Below are positions 57,660-64,000 of a stretch of 64,000 bases of DNA, piece by piece. The translations under genes and the position numbers were made by a program. Origin of the DNA: Ferrovibrio sp. (GTDB lineage: Bacteria > Pseudomonadota > Alphaproteobacteria > Ferrovibrionales > Ferrovibrionaceae); contig JAGOQS010000002.1 of NCBI GenBank assembly GCA_017991315.1, positions 434,001 to 498,000 on the forward strand, given 5' to 3'. The notes below the pieces were generated by a model. The model was not told where the DNA came from, did not search any database, and was given only the letters and a program-made list of their open reading frames with translations. The first letter of the stretch is position 1, and the number at the start of each line of letters is the position of its first letter.

Positions 57660-58747
57660 GTGCTTGCCCTCATAACCATGGCCGCGGCAGCCTTCAGGCT
57701 GTCCAGCAATGCCGGCGAAACAGGTATGCCATGGCGGCTGCGTTCGGCATACATCGTAGCGGCGCGCTGGCCCGGCAGGCGCGGAGCCGCGTTGGCGGCA
57801 GGCTGGCTCTGCTGGATGCGGCCAGCCACCGCTTCCACTGCCTGTAGCGCAGCGGCACGGCCGCTGAAATGCCCGGCATCGATGGCGATGAAGCAATGAC
57901 TGGTGCCGCTCGGCTCCGGCCCCGGGTCATGCGGATTGCGCACCAGGAAACCCGGACGACCGCCGGCCAGGCCAGCGCAGAGCAGTTCGATGGCCAAAGC
58001 CAGGGCATAGCCCTTGGCCCCACCCATCGGCTGAATTGTGCCGTGTAATGCGGCTTCGGCATCGGTGGTCGGCACACCATCGGCATCCAGCGCCCAGTCG
58101 GCAGGGATCGCAGCCTTGGCCTGTGCTGCCTTGCGGATACGGCCACGCGCCACCACGCTGGTCGCCATGTCGATCACGATGGGCGGCTGGCCATCGCGTG
58201 GGAAAGCGAAAGCCAGCGGATTGGTGCCGAGTATCGCCTCACGCCCGCCCCAGGGCGCCATGGTCGGCGCCGCATTGGACAACACAATACCGATCATGCC
58301 TTGCTTCGCCGCCATCTCGGCAAAGTAGTTCGCCGCGCCGAAATGGCTGGAATTGCGCACCGCGCAGGAACCGATGCCCTGGCCCGTCGCCAGGCGCAAA
58401 GCCTCGGTCATCGCCTTCTGCGCCGCCAGCACGCCGAAGCCGTTGCCGGCATCCAGCACGCTCGCCGCTGGACCTGCCTGGCTCAGTACCATCGCTGCAT
58501 CGGGCTTGATCGAACGCTCGCAGAGCCGCCGCACATAGACCGGCAGATGGGCCAGGCCATGGGAATCGATGCCCTGAAGCTGGGCCTGCACCAGAATGGC
58601 GGCGGCAGTCGCGGCATCGGTAGTGGCAAGCCCGGCGGCAGCCAGAATGTCTGCCGCCAGCGCCTGCAACATTGCCGCCGGCGTAGCCTCGCCCGCCTTC
58701 AGGCTTTCGAGCCGGGTTGCCAGGTCCTGCATGCTCAGGTCCTGCAT
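57656..58747 (-). CDS. Ldh-family (malate/L-sulfolactate type) NAD(P)-dependent dehydrogenase
   Basis: A 363-aa type-2 malate/lactate dehydrogenase family protein. It has QLQGIDSHGLAHLPVYVRRL with the catalytic His, NSSHFGAANYFAEMAA, and IGIVLSNAAPTMAPWGG. Relatives reduce 2-keto acids, ureidoglycolate, cyclic imines (piperideine- or pyrroline-2-carboxylate) or diketogulonate. The start is ambiguous because a 15-bp duplication created two equivalent ATGs (58747 and 58732). It follows the aminotransferase gene after two bases. Confidence 0.9.
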   Translation of the reverse strand: MQDLSMQDLATRLESLKAGEATPAAMLQALAADILAAAGLATTDAATAAAILVQAQLQGIDSHGLAHLPVYVRRLCERSIKPDAAMVLSQAGPAASVLDAGNGFGVLAAQKAMTEALRLATGQGIGSCAVRNSSHFGAANYFAEMAAKQGMIGIVLSNAAPTMAPWGGREAILGTNPLAFAFPRDGQPPIVIDMATSVVARGRIRKAAQAKAAIPADWALDADGVPTTDAEAALHGTIQPMGGAKGYALALAIELLCAGLAGGRPGFLVRNPHDPGPEPSGTSHCFIAIDAGHFSGRAAALQAVEAVAGRIQQSQPAANAAPRLPGQRAATMYAERSRHGIPVSPALLDSLKAAAAMVMRAST

Positions 58748-58750
58748 GCT
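58721..58750. repeat. 15-bp tandem duplication at the aminotransferase/dehydrogenase junction
   Basis: CAGGTCCTGCATGCT occurs twice head to tail. On the minus strand each copy carries an ATG, so the dehydrogenase has two start codons (MQDLSMQDL), and the first base of the second copy's end belongs to the aminotransferase stop TGA. Confidence 0.9.
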
Positions 58751-59673
58751 CAGCGCTGATGCACCGGGGTGAGCCAATGGCGCTTGGAGGCGATCACGCC
58801 GGTGGTGGCATCGAAATAGGCCTGCTGCAATTGCGTGGTGATCGGGCCGGGGCTGCCGCTGCCGACCTGGATACCATCCACATTCACCACCGGCACGACT
58901 TCCGCCGCCGAGCCGACCAGGAACAGTTCCTGCGCGGCATAAAGCTCGGTCTTGTCCATGGTGCGCTCCACCACCGGAATGCCGAGATCGCGCGCCAGTT
59001 CCATCACGCTGTCACGCGTGATGCTTTCCAGGATGCCGCTGGTCAGGTCCGGCGTCACCAGCTTGTTATGCCGCACCATGAAGATGCAGGAACCCGGACC
59101 TTCGGCGACATGGCCACTCTGATTCATCAGGATGGCTTCGTCATAGCCATCCTGCTTGGCCTGGAACCGCGCCAGACGGCTGTTCACGTAGTTGCCGCCG
59201 CATTTGATGCGCGGCGGCATGGCCAGGTCGGAAAGCCGCAGCCAGGCACTGACCTGGCAGCGGATCCCCTTGGACACATTCTTGTTGCGCGCCTTTTCCA
59301 GCGCCGAAATGGAATAGCTCACCGGGCCACGCACATCCTGCTCGCCCATGCCATCCAGATAGGCGATGGTGCGGATATGCACTGCCTCCTCTGCCTTGTT
59401 GGCACGCAGCAATTCCAGGGTCTTGGCGTTGATCTCATCCGGCGTGAAGGGCGCATCGAAGCGCAGCAGTTTCATCGACTGGAACAGGCGCTCGGTATGC
59501 TCCTGCAGCCGGAACACATACATCTGCCGTTCCTCGGCATTCCAGTAGCCACGCAGGCCCTCGAATACCGACAGGCCATACTTCACCGCCGGCGACATGA
59601 CATGGGTCACGACCTCGCCATAGGGCGTCAGCTTGCCATTATGGACCATGAATTCGGGCAGCACTTTCGACAT
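58750..59673 (-). CDS. Branched-chain amino acid aminotransferase (class IV)
   Basis: A 307-aa fold-type IV PLP enzyme of IlvE type. VKYGLSVFEGLRGYWN, the PLP-Lys segment IKCGGNYVNSRLARF, EGPGSCIFMVRHNKLVTP and the TSGILESITRDSVMELA block are all present. It interconverts branched-chain or related amino acids and 2-keto acids. Its position in a catabolic cluster suggests a dedicated transaminase rather than the housekeeping ilvE, but this is inference. Starts MM at 59676/59673 behind GAGAGG. Confidence 0.9.
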   Translation of the reverse strand: MSKVLPEFMVHNGKLTPYGEVVTHVMSPAVKYGLSVFEGLRGYWNAEERQMYVFRLQEHTERLFQSMKLLRFDAPFTPDEINAKTLELLRANKAEEAVHIRTIAYLDGMGEQDVRGPVSYSISALEKARNKNVSKGIRCQVSAWLRLSDLAMPPRIKCGGNYVNSRLARFQAKQDGYDEAILMNQSGHVAEGPGSCIFMVRHNKLVTPDLTSGILESITRDSVMELARDLGIPVVERTMDKTELYAAQELFLVGSAAEVVPVVNVDGIQVGSGSPGPITTQLQQAYFDATTGVIASKRHWLTPVHQR

Positions 59674-59695
59674 CATCGCCTCTCGACCAATAAAT

Positions 59696-60094
59696 CTAGA
59701 CCAGCTTGAACCGCGCGAGCGCGAGATCGCCCTCGTGCTCGATCTGCAGCGCCACCGACGCATGCAGGCTCAATTTCCTGCCCGCATCGCCATTCACGAT
59801 ATTGCTGAGCAGCCGGGGGCCTTCATCCAGCTCCACCAGCGTCACGTCGTATGGCACGCGGTCCTTGAAGGCATCGTTGTAGGAGACATGGTAGACCACC
59901 CAGCTCACTATTCGGCCACGGCCTGAGGATTCCACCCATTCCGCCTCGCGCTTGAGGCAGTTCGGGCAGGCATCGCGCGCCGGCAGCCAGCGGTTGCCGC
60001 AGGCGCGGCATTGCTGGAACAGCAGCTTGCCCTGCTTCAGGCCATCCCAGTAGGGCGCGCTCAACGGCGTGATATCGGGCTGCGGAAAGCTCAT
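59696..60094 (-). CDS. DUF35 OB-fold / zinc-ribbon acyl-CoA-binding protein
   Basis: A 132-aa protein with a rubredoxin-like zinc ribbon (CRACGNRWLPARDACPNC, residues 33-50) and a C-terminal OB fold (VVYHVSYNDAFKDRVPYDVTLVELDEGPRLLSNI). Such proteins bind thiolase-like partners and contribute the acyl-CoA site. It overlaps the thiolase-like gene by four bases (ATGA), so a complex is likely. Confidence 0.92.
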   Translation of the reverse strand: MSFPQPDITPLSAPYWDGLKQGKLLFQQCRACGNRWLPARDACPNCLKREAEWVESSGRGRIVSWVVYHVSYNDAFKDRVPYDVTLVELDEGPRLLSNIVNGDAGRKLSLHASVALQIEHEGDLALARFKLV

Positions 60095-61221
60095 GCCGCG
60101 GCCCCAAGGATCAGGGTGGCATGGGTATGCATCGTGCCGCCCTGGTTGCTGATCAGGCAGTGACGCGCGCCGGCGATTTGCGATACGGCGCTACCGCGCA
60201 TCTGGCGCACGCCCTCGATCACCAATTGCAGGCCGGGCGTACCGGTTTCCGACAGCAGACCACCGCTGGTGTTGAGCGGCAGATCGCCATCCAGTGCCAG
60301 GCCGCCGGCACCGGCGAAAGCCGCCGCCTGACCCGGTGCGAAGAAGCCGTAATCCTCCAGTGTCAGCAGCGGCGTGACGGTGAAACAATCATAGAGCTGC
60401 GCCACATCGATATCCTTGCGCGCGATACCGGCCATGCGGAAAGCCTTTTCGGCGGAGACACTGGCCTGCGTGCTGGTAAGCGAGGGACGCAAATGCACAT
60501 CCCAGGATTCCTGGCCCTGGCCGAAGCCCAGGATCGGCACCGCCTTGTCGATACCGAGCGACTTCGCACGCTGCCGCGAGGTGACGATGATGGCGGCGGC
60601 GCCATCCGAGAGCAGGCAACAATCATCGCGGCGCAGCGGCTCGACCACGAAGGGAGAAGCCATGTATTCATCCAAGGTGATGGCCTGGCGCAGATGCGCC
60701 TGCGGGTTGCGCGCGCCATTGGCGCGGCAGGCCACAGCGACAGCGCCGAAATGCTCATCCGGGATCCTGAATTCCTGGCGGTAACGCTGATGCACCATGG
60801 CATAGCCCGCCGCAGTGGAATACCAGCCATAGACCGCATCGTCGCCGCGTGGGCGCTGATAGACGCTGCGGCTGCCGGTACGCGGCGTGTCGCCATAGCA
60901 GATGATCGCCACCTGCATCAACCCGGCCTCGATGGCCATAGCGGCATAGCTGATCAGGCCAATATTCGCAGCGCCCCCCTGATCCAGCGAGGCGCCGACA
61001 TGCGGCTTGAGGCCCAGAGCCTCGGCCACCTTCTGGCCATAGAGGAAAGACGGCTCGGCATTGGCCATCTTGACCAGCACGCCATCCACCACATCCTTCT
61101 CGATACCTGCATCGGCCAGGGCATTGGCACAGGCTTCGACGATCAGCGACACGCGGTCGCGGCCGGGATGCTTGCCATAGGCGGTGTTGCCGATCCCGGC
61201 GATGACGCTTTGCCCGACCAT
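60091..61221 (-). CDS. Thiolase-like protein lacking the nucleophilic Cys (probable retro-aldolase, Ltp2/SCP-x type)
   Basis: A 376-aa thiolase-superfamily protein. Where a true thiolase has the acylated Cys (NNNCASG-type), this one reads HVGASLDQGGAANIGL, without Cys. The C-terminal blocks are LYDCFTVTPLLTLEDYGF, NTSGGLLSETGTPG and NQGGTMHTHATLIL. Cys-less homologues paired with DUF35 proteins (such as Ltp2 with ChsH2 in steroid side-chain breakdown) cleave tertiary hydroxyacyl-CoA by retro-aldol reaction, which is the best guess here. Confidence 0.85.
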   Translation of the reverse strand: MVGQSVIAGIGNTAYGKHPGRDRVSLIVEACANALADAGIEKDVVDGVLVKMANAEPSFLYGQKVAEALGLKPHVGASLDQGGAANIGLISYAAMAIEAGLMQVAIICYGDTPRTGSRSVYQRPRGDDAVYGWYSTAAGYAMVHQRYRQEFRIPDEHFGAVAVACRANGARNPQAHLRQAITLDEYMASPFVVEPLRRDDCCLLSDGAAAIIVTSRQRAKSLGIDKAVPILGFGQGQESWDVHLRPSLTSTQASVSAEKAFRMAGIARKDIDVAQLYDCFTVTPLLTLEDYGFFAPGQAAAFAGAGGLALDGDLPLNTSGGLLSETGTPGLQLVIEGVRQMRGSAVSQIAGARHCLISNQGGTMHTHATLILGAAA

Positions 61222-62435
61222 CAGATCACACTCTCCGCCTGCAGTGCGCTCAAGCCAGCAGCATCGATGCCAAGCTGGCCATAGATGGCGGCATTGTCCT
61301 CGGCATAGGCCGGGCTCGGGCGGTATTCCGGCTGCTTGATGCCGAGATAATTCAGCGGGCTGCGGTTGACGGTGATCGGCCCATAGCTGGGATGATCGAT
61401 TTCCAGCAGCATGCCGCGCGCATGCATATGCGGATCGGCGATCACTTCATGCAGGCTGCGCACCGGTGAGGACGGCACACGGAACTTAACCAGCCGCTCG
61501 AACAGCGCGTCGCGCTGGAAGCCGGAGGTCCAGGCCGCAACCATGGCGTCCACTTCGTCCATATGCGCCACGCGCTGGCGCATGCCGGCATATTGCTCAG
61601 CTTCCTTCAGCTCTGGCCGCTCCATGGCATCCAGCAGGGCATGCCAGTGCTTGTCACTGTTGCAGATGATGGCGATATAGCTGTCGGCGGTGGGATAGAC
61701 GTTATAGGGGCAGAGCGACAAGCCGCCATGGCGGTTGCCGGTGCGGAGCGGAATGTCGTCGCGCTCGCCATAGGTCATGCCGATGCTGGAAGCCAGCGTC
61801 GGATACACGGTTTCCAGCATCGCCACGTCGATCTGCACGCCGCGCCCGGTGCGCTCACGGCGCAACAGTGCCGTGACCATGGCTCCGTAAAGATGCACGC
61901 CGCCGAGGAAATCGCAGAGCGCCGCACCGGAACGCACCGGCGGGTTCTCCGGGAAACCAGTGGTGCTCATCACGCCGGACATGCCCTGCACGGTCAGATC
62001 CATTGCCGGGTAGTCTCGGTAAGGACCGGAGACGCCGTAGCCGCTGCCACTGGCGAAAACCAACTTTGGATTCTGTTTCCGCAAATCCTCGTAGCCGAGC
62101 CCCAAGCGATTCATCACGCCCGGCGCGTAATTCTCCACCACCACATCGGCATTGCGCACCAGCTCCAGGAACAGTTCCTTGCCGCGCGCTGCCTTCAGGT
62201 TCAGCGACACCGATTTCTTATTGGCGTTCAGCATGGCGAAAGGCACGCCGGCACCGCTGCGGGCATCGCGGCGGCGCAGGAATTCGCCCCCCGGCGGCTC
62301 CACCTTGATCACCTCGGCCCCTGCCATCGCCATCAGGAAGGTGGCATAGGGACCATTGTAGATCTGCGTCAGGTCCAGCACCCGGATGCCGGCGAGCGGT
62401 AGATCACTTTCGATTTCGGCGGCCTGCGCACTCAT
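61221..62435 (-). CDS. CaiB/BaiF family III CoA transferase
   Basis: A 404-aa family III CoA transferase. It has IRVLDLTQIYNGPYATFLMAMAGAEVIKVEPPGGEFLR, NKKSVSLNLKAARG, ADVVVENYAPGVMNRLG, and VQIDVAMLETVYPT at the usual catalytic segment. It is one-base coupled (TGATG) with the thiolase-like gene and 4 bp from the hydratase gene, so it probably activates the acid substrate of this pathway. Confidence 0.92.
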   Translation of the reverse strand: MSAQAAEIESDLPLAGIRVLDLTQIYNGPYATFLMAMAGAEVIKVEPPGGEFLRRRDARSGAGVPFAMLNANKKSVSLNLKAARGKELFLELVRNADVVVENYAPGVMNRLGLGYEDLRKQNPKLVFASGSGYGVSGPYRDYPAMDLTVQGMSGVMSTTGFPENPPVRSGAALCDFLGGVHLYGAMVTALLRRERTGRGVQIDVAMLETVYPTLASSIGMTYGERDDIPLRTGNRHGGLSLCPYNVYPTADSYIAIICNSDKHWHALLDAMERPELKEAEQYAGMRQRVAHMDEVDAMVAAWTSGFQRDALFERLVKFRVPSSPVRSLHEVIADPHMHARGMLLEIDHPSYGPITVNRSPLNYLGIKQPEYRPSPAYAEDNAAIYGQLGIDAAGLSALQAESVI

Positions 62436-62439
62436 GGCA

Positions 62440-63213
62440 TCAGCGGCCCGTGAATTTCGGCTTGCGCTTCTCGGCGAAGGCAGCCTTGGCGATCTTGGTA
62501 TCTTCCGAATGATGCAGGATGCGGTTGGTCAACTGCTCCATGCGCAGGCCGGTGGCGATATCCATATGGCGCGAGCGGATCGCCAGTTCCTTTGCCGCCT
62601 GCAAAGCCAGCGGCGCGTTGGCGGCGATGCGGTCAGCATATTCCTTGGCGACATCGGGCAGTTCGGCCAGCGTCACCACCTTGTTGATCAGACCCCAGCG
62701 CAAGGCGGTCTGTGCATCGATGCTATCGCCAGTGAGCAGCATTTCCATGGCAATGGCATAGGGCAACTGCTGCATGATGCGCTGCGTGCCGCCATTGGCG
62801 GCAATGATGCCGCGCTTCACTTCCGCCAGGCTGAAGATGGCATTCTCGGAGGCGACGCGGATATCGGTGGCGAGCAGCAGGGTCATGCCACCGCCAACGC
62901 AGACACCGTTCACCGCCGCAATTACCGGCTTCCAGATTTCCAGGCCCCGGTTGAGCAACTGGCCCTTCTGGGTCAGCCACAATTCCGCCAGCTCGGCCTC
63001 GCGGCCGACCCAGGATTTCAGGTCGGCACCGGCACAGAAAGCCTTGTCGCCGGCCCCGGTGATCACCGCCACATTGATCGCCGGATCGTCGCGCACCTGC
63101 ATCCAGCAGCGCGATAGGCCATCATAATGCTCGGCATCCAGCGCGTTGCGCCGCTCCGGCCGATTGATGGTGATGGTGGCAACGCCATCCTCGACAACGA
63201 AATCGATCGACAT
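62440..63213 (-). CDS. Enoyl-CoA hydratase/isomerase family protein
   Basis: A 257-aa crotonase-fold enzyme. Oxyanion loops are AFCAGADLKSW and NGVCVGGGMTLLLATD. Both hydratase glutamates are present, in SLAEVKRGIIAANGG and AMEMLLTGD, so a true hydratase is likely. The C-terminus KRKPKFTGR fits. It lies between the acyl-CoA dehydrogenase and CoA transferase genes. Confidence 0.93.
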   Translation of the reverse strand: MSIDFVVEDGVATITINRPERRNALDAEHYDGLSRCWMQVRDDPAINVAVITGAGDKAFCAGADLKSWVGREAELAELWLTQKGQLLNRGLEIWKPVIAAVNGVCVGGGMTLLLATDIRVASENAIFSLAEVKRGIIAANGGTQRIMQQLPYAIAMEMLLTGDSIDAQTALRWGLINKVVTLAELPDVAKEYADRIAANAPLALQAAKELAIRSRHMDIATGLRMEQLTNRILHHSEDTKIAKAAFAEKRKPKFTGR

Positions 63214-63226
63214 GCCTTAACCCTCC

Positions 63227-64000
63227 TCAGGCGGCGCCAGACAGCAGCGCGCGCGCCACCACCATGCGCTGCACTTCCGACGGCCCCTCGCCGATGCGCT
63301 TGATGCGCAATTCGCGATACCAGCGTTCCAGCGGCAATTCCTTGGCGATGCCGAGCGCACCGAACATCTGTACGCAGCGGTCCACCACGCGCCAGGCGGT
63401 TTCGGTGGCCGTCACCTTGGCGATGGACGCTTCCAGCTTGATGTCGTGGCCAAGATCGGCCTGCCAGGCGGCCTGATAGACCAGCAGGCGGGCGGCGCGC
63501 AGTTCCATCTCGGAATCGGCGATCATCCACTGGATCGACTGGCGGTCGGCCAGCTTGGTGCGAAAGGTGGAACGCTGCTTGACCCAGGCGATAGCCAGTT
63601 CCAGCGCTTCCTGGGCAACACCGATGACGCCGGCGGCATAGGGCACGCGGGCATGCACCAGCCATTTCTGGCAGACGGCGAAACCCTCGCCTTCCTCGCC
63701 GAGGCGGTTCTCCACCGGAATCTCGACATCGTTGAAGTGAACCTCGAATGGTTCGTAGGAGCGGATCACCGGGATCGGCTTGACGCTGATGCCGGGCACA
63801 TGGCGGTCGACGATGAAGCAGGAAATGCCACCACGGTCGCCAGCCTCGCCGGTGCGGGCGAAAACCAGGCCCCATTCCGCCTTGTCGGCGGCGGTGATCC
63901 ACAGCTTGGTGCCATTCAGCACGTAGCTGTCGCCCTTGCGCACAGCACGGGTGGAAATCGAGCGCGCCGGGTCGGAACCGCCCGAGGCTTCCGAGATGGC
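63227..64000 (-). CDS. Acyl-CoA dehydrogenase, partial (N-terminus outside the window)
   Basis: The C-terminal 257 or so residues of an acyl-CoA dehydrogenase: AISEASGGSDPARSI (FAD/substrate loop) at the window edge, KLWITAADKAEWG, VVDRCVQMFGALGIAKELPLERWYRELRIKRIGEGPSEVQRMVVARALL. The catalytic base could be the Glu in IGEGPSEV or lie elsewhere. It would oxidise the acyl-CoA to the enoyl-CoA used by the neighbouring hydratase. The gene runs off the right edge. Confidence 0.93.
   Translation of the reverse strand, partial: AISEASGGSDPARSISTRAVRKGDSYVLNGTKLWITAADKAEWGLVFARTGEAGDRGGISCFIVDRHVPGISVKPIPVIRSYEPFEVHFNDVEIPVENRLGEEGEGFAVCQKWLVHARVPYAAGVIGVAQEALELAIAWVKQRSTFRTKLADRQSIQWMIADSEMELRAARLLVYQAAWQADLGHDIKLEASIAKVTATETAWRVVDRCVQMFGALGIAKELPLERWYRELRIKRIGEGPSEVQRMVVARALLSGAA

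Overview
The window looks like chromosomal DNA of a free-living, flagellated, polyhydroxybutyrate-forming alphaproteobacterium, probably of Rhodospirillales type. The grounds are the high GC content, the ubiG/lysC/ptsP neighbourhood, the prfA-prmC-DUF4167 order, a PhaR-type PHB regulator, an alphaproteobacterial type of IscU-like scaffold, and a sigma-54 flagellar promoter with FlbD-like (ftr) upstream sites. The genus is inferred only loosely. Both ends cut a gene: gcvPB on the left and an acyl-CoA dehydrogenase on the right.

Layout. 0-1 kb holds the tail of gcvPB. 1.1-2.4 kb is an AT-richer two-gene islet: a Panacea-domain (SocA/DUF4065) protein and an unrecognised 241-aa partner, a plausible toxin-antitoxin pair. 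2.4-15.4 kb is mostly housekeeping: an APH/ATPase fusion, a DUF1328 membrane peptide, two perfect parS-like palindromes, ubiG, lysC, ptsP, a RodZ-like HTH protein, ispG, hisS, prfA, prmC and a DUF4167 protein. 15.4-19.5 kb carries flgE-flgK-flgL behind a near-perfect sigma-54 promoter. 19.6-27.9 kb has cysS, sufE, an IscU-like scaffold, hisI, a degenerate GGDEF/EAL-like protein, a lipoprotein/membrane protein pair of unknown function, mobB and sodB.

27.9-32.3 kb is a PHB locus: phbB, phaA, a PhaC-like synthase, a small coiled-coil subunit whose gene overlaps phaC out of frame, and the divergent regulator phaR. A membrane adenylate cyclase, glpD, a ketopantoate reductase, an esterase, mobA, a CBS protein, a DHH phosphoesterase, a GST, a CoA transferase and tRNA-Ser(CGA) follow to 42.6 kb.

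42.7-52.9 kb is the most unusual block, with all genes on the minus strand. A histidine kinase and an OmpR-type regulator lie upstream of a two-partner secretion pair, the TpsB transporter and a 2049-aa TpsA exoprotein. The N-terminal part of TpsA is a normal TPS/beta-helix region. Its C-terminal half is about 90 tandem degenerate ten-residue units of the form x-x-D/E-L-R-x-A-G-Y-S/P, which look like short helices capped by Gly. Ten-base direct repeats and an inverted repeat over the ribosome-binding region precede tpsB.

53.1-64 kb is a tightly packed minus-strand catabolic cluster: a BKACE-type beta-keto acid cleavage enzyme, HyuB/HyuA ATP-dependent amidohydrolase subunits, an Ldh-family dehydrogenase, a class IV aminotransferase, a DUF35 protein with a Cys-less thiolase-like partner (retro-aldolase type), a family III CoA transferase, an enoyl-CoA hydratase and an acyl-CoA dehydrogenase. 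Together they suggest opening of a lactam or cyclic amide, or degradation of an amino acid, followed by CoA-dependent beta-oxidation with a carbon-carbon cleavage step. The substrate cannot be told from sequence.
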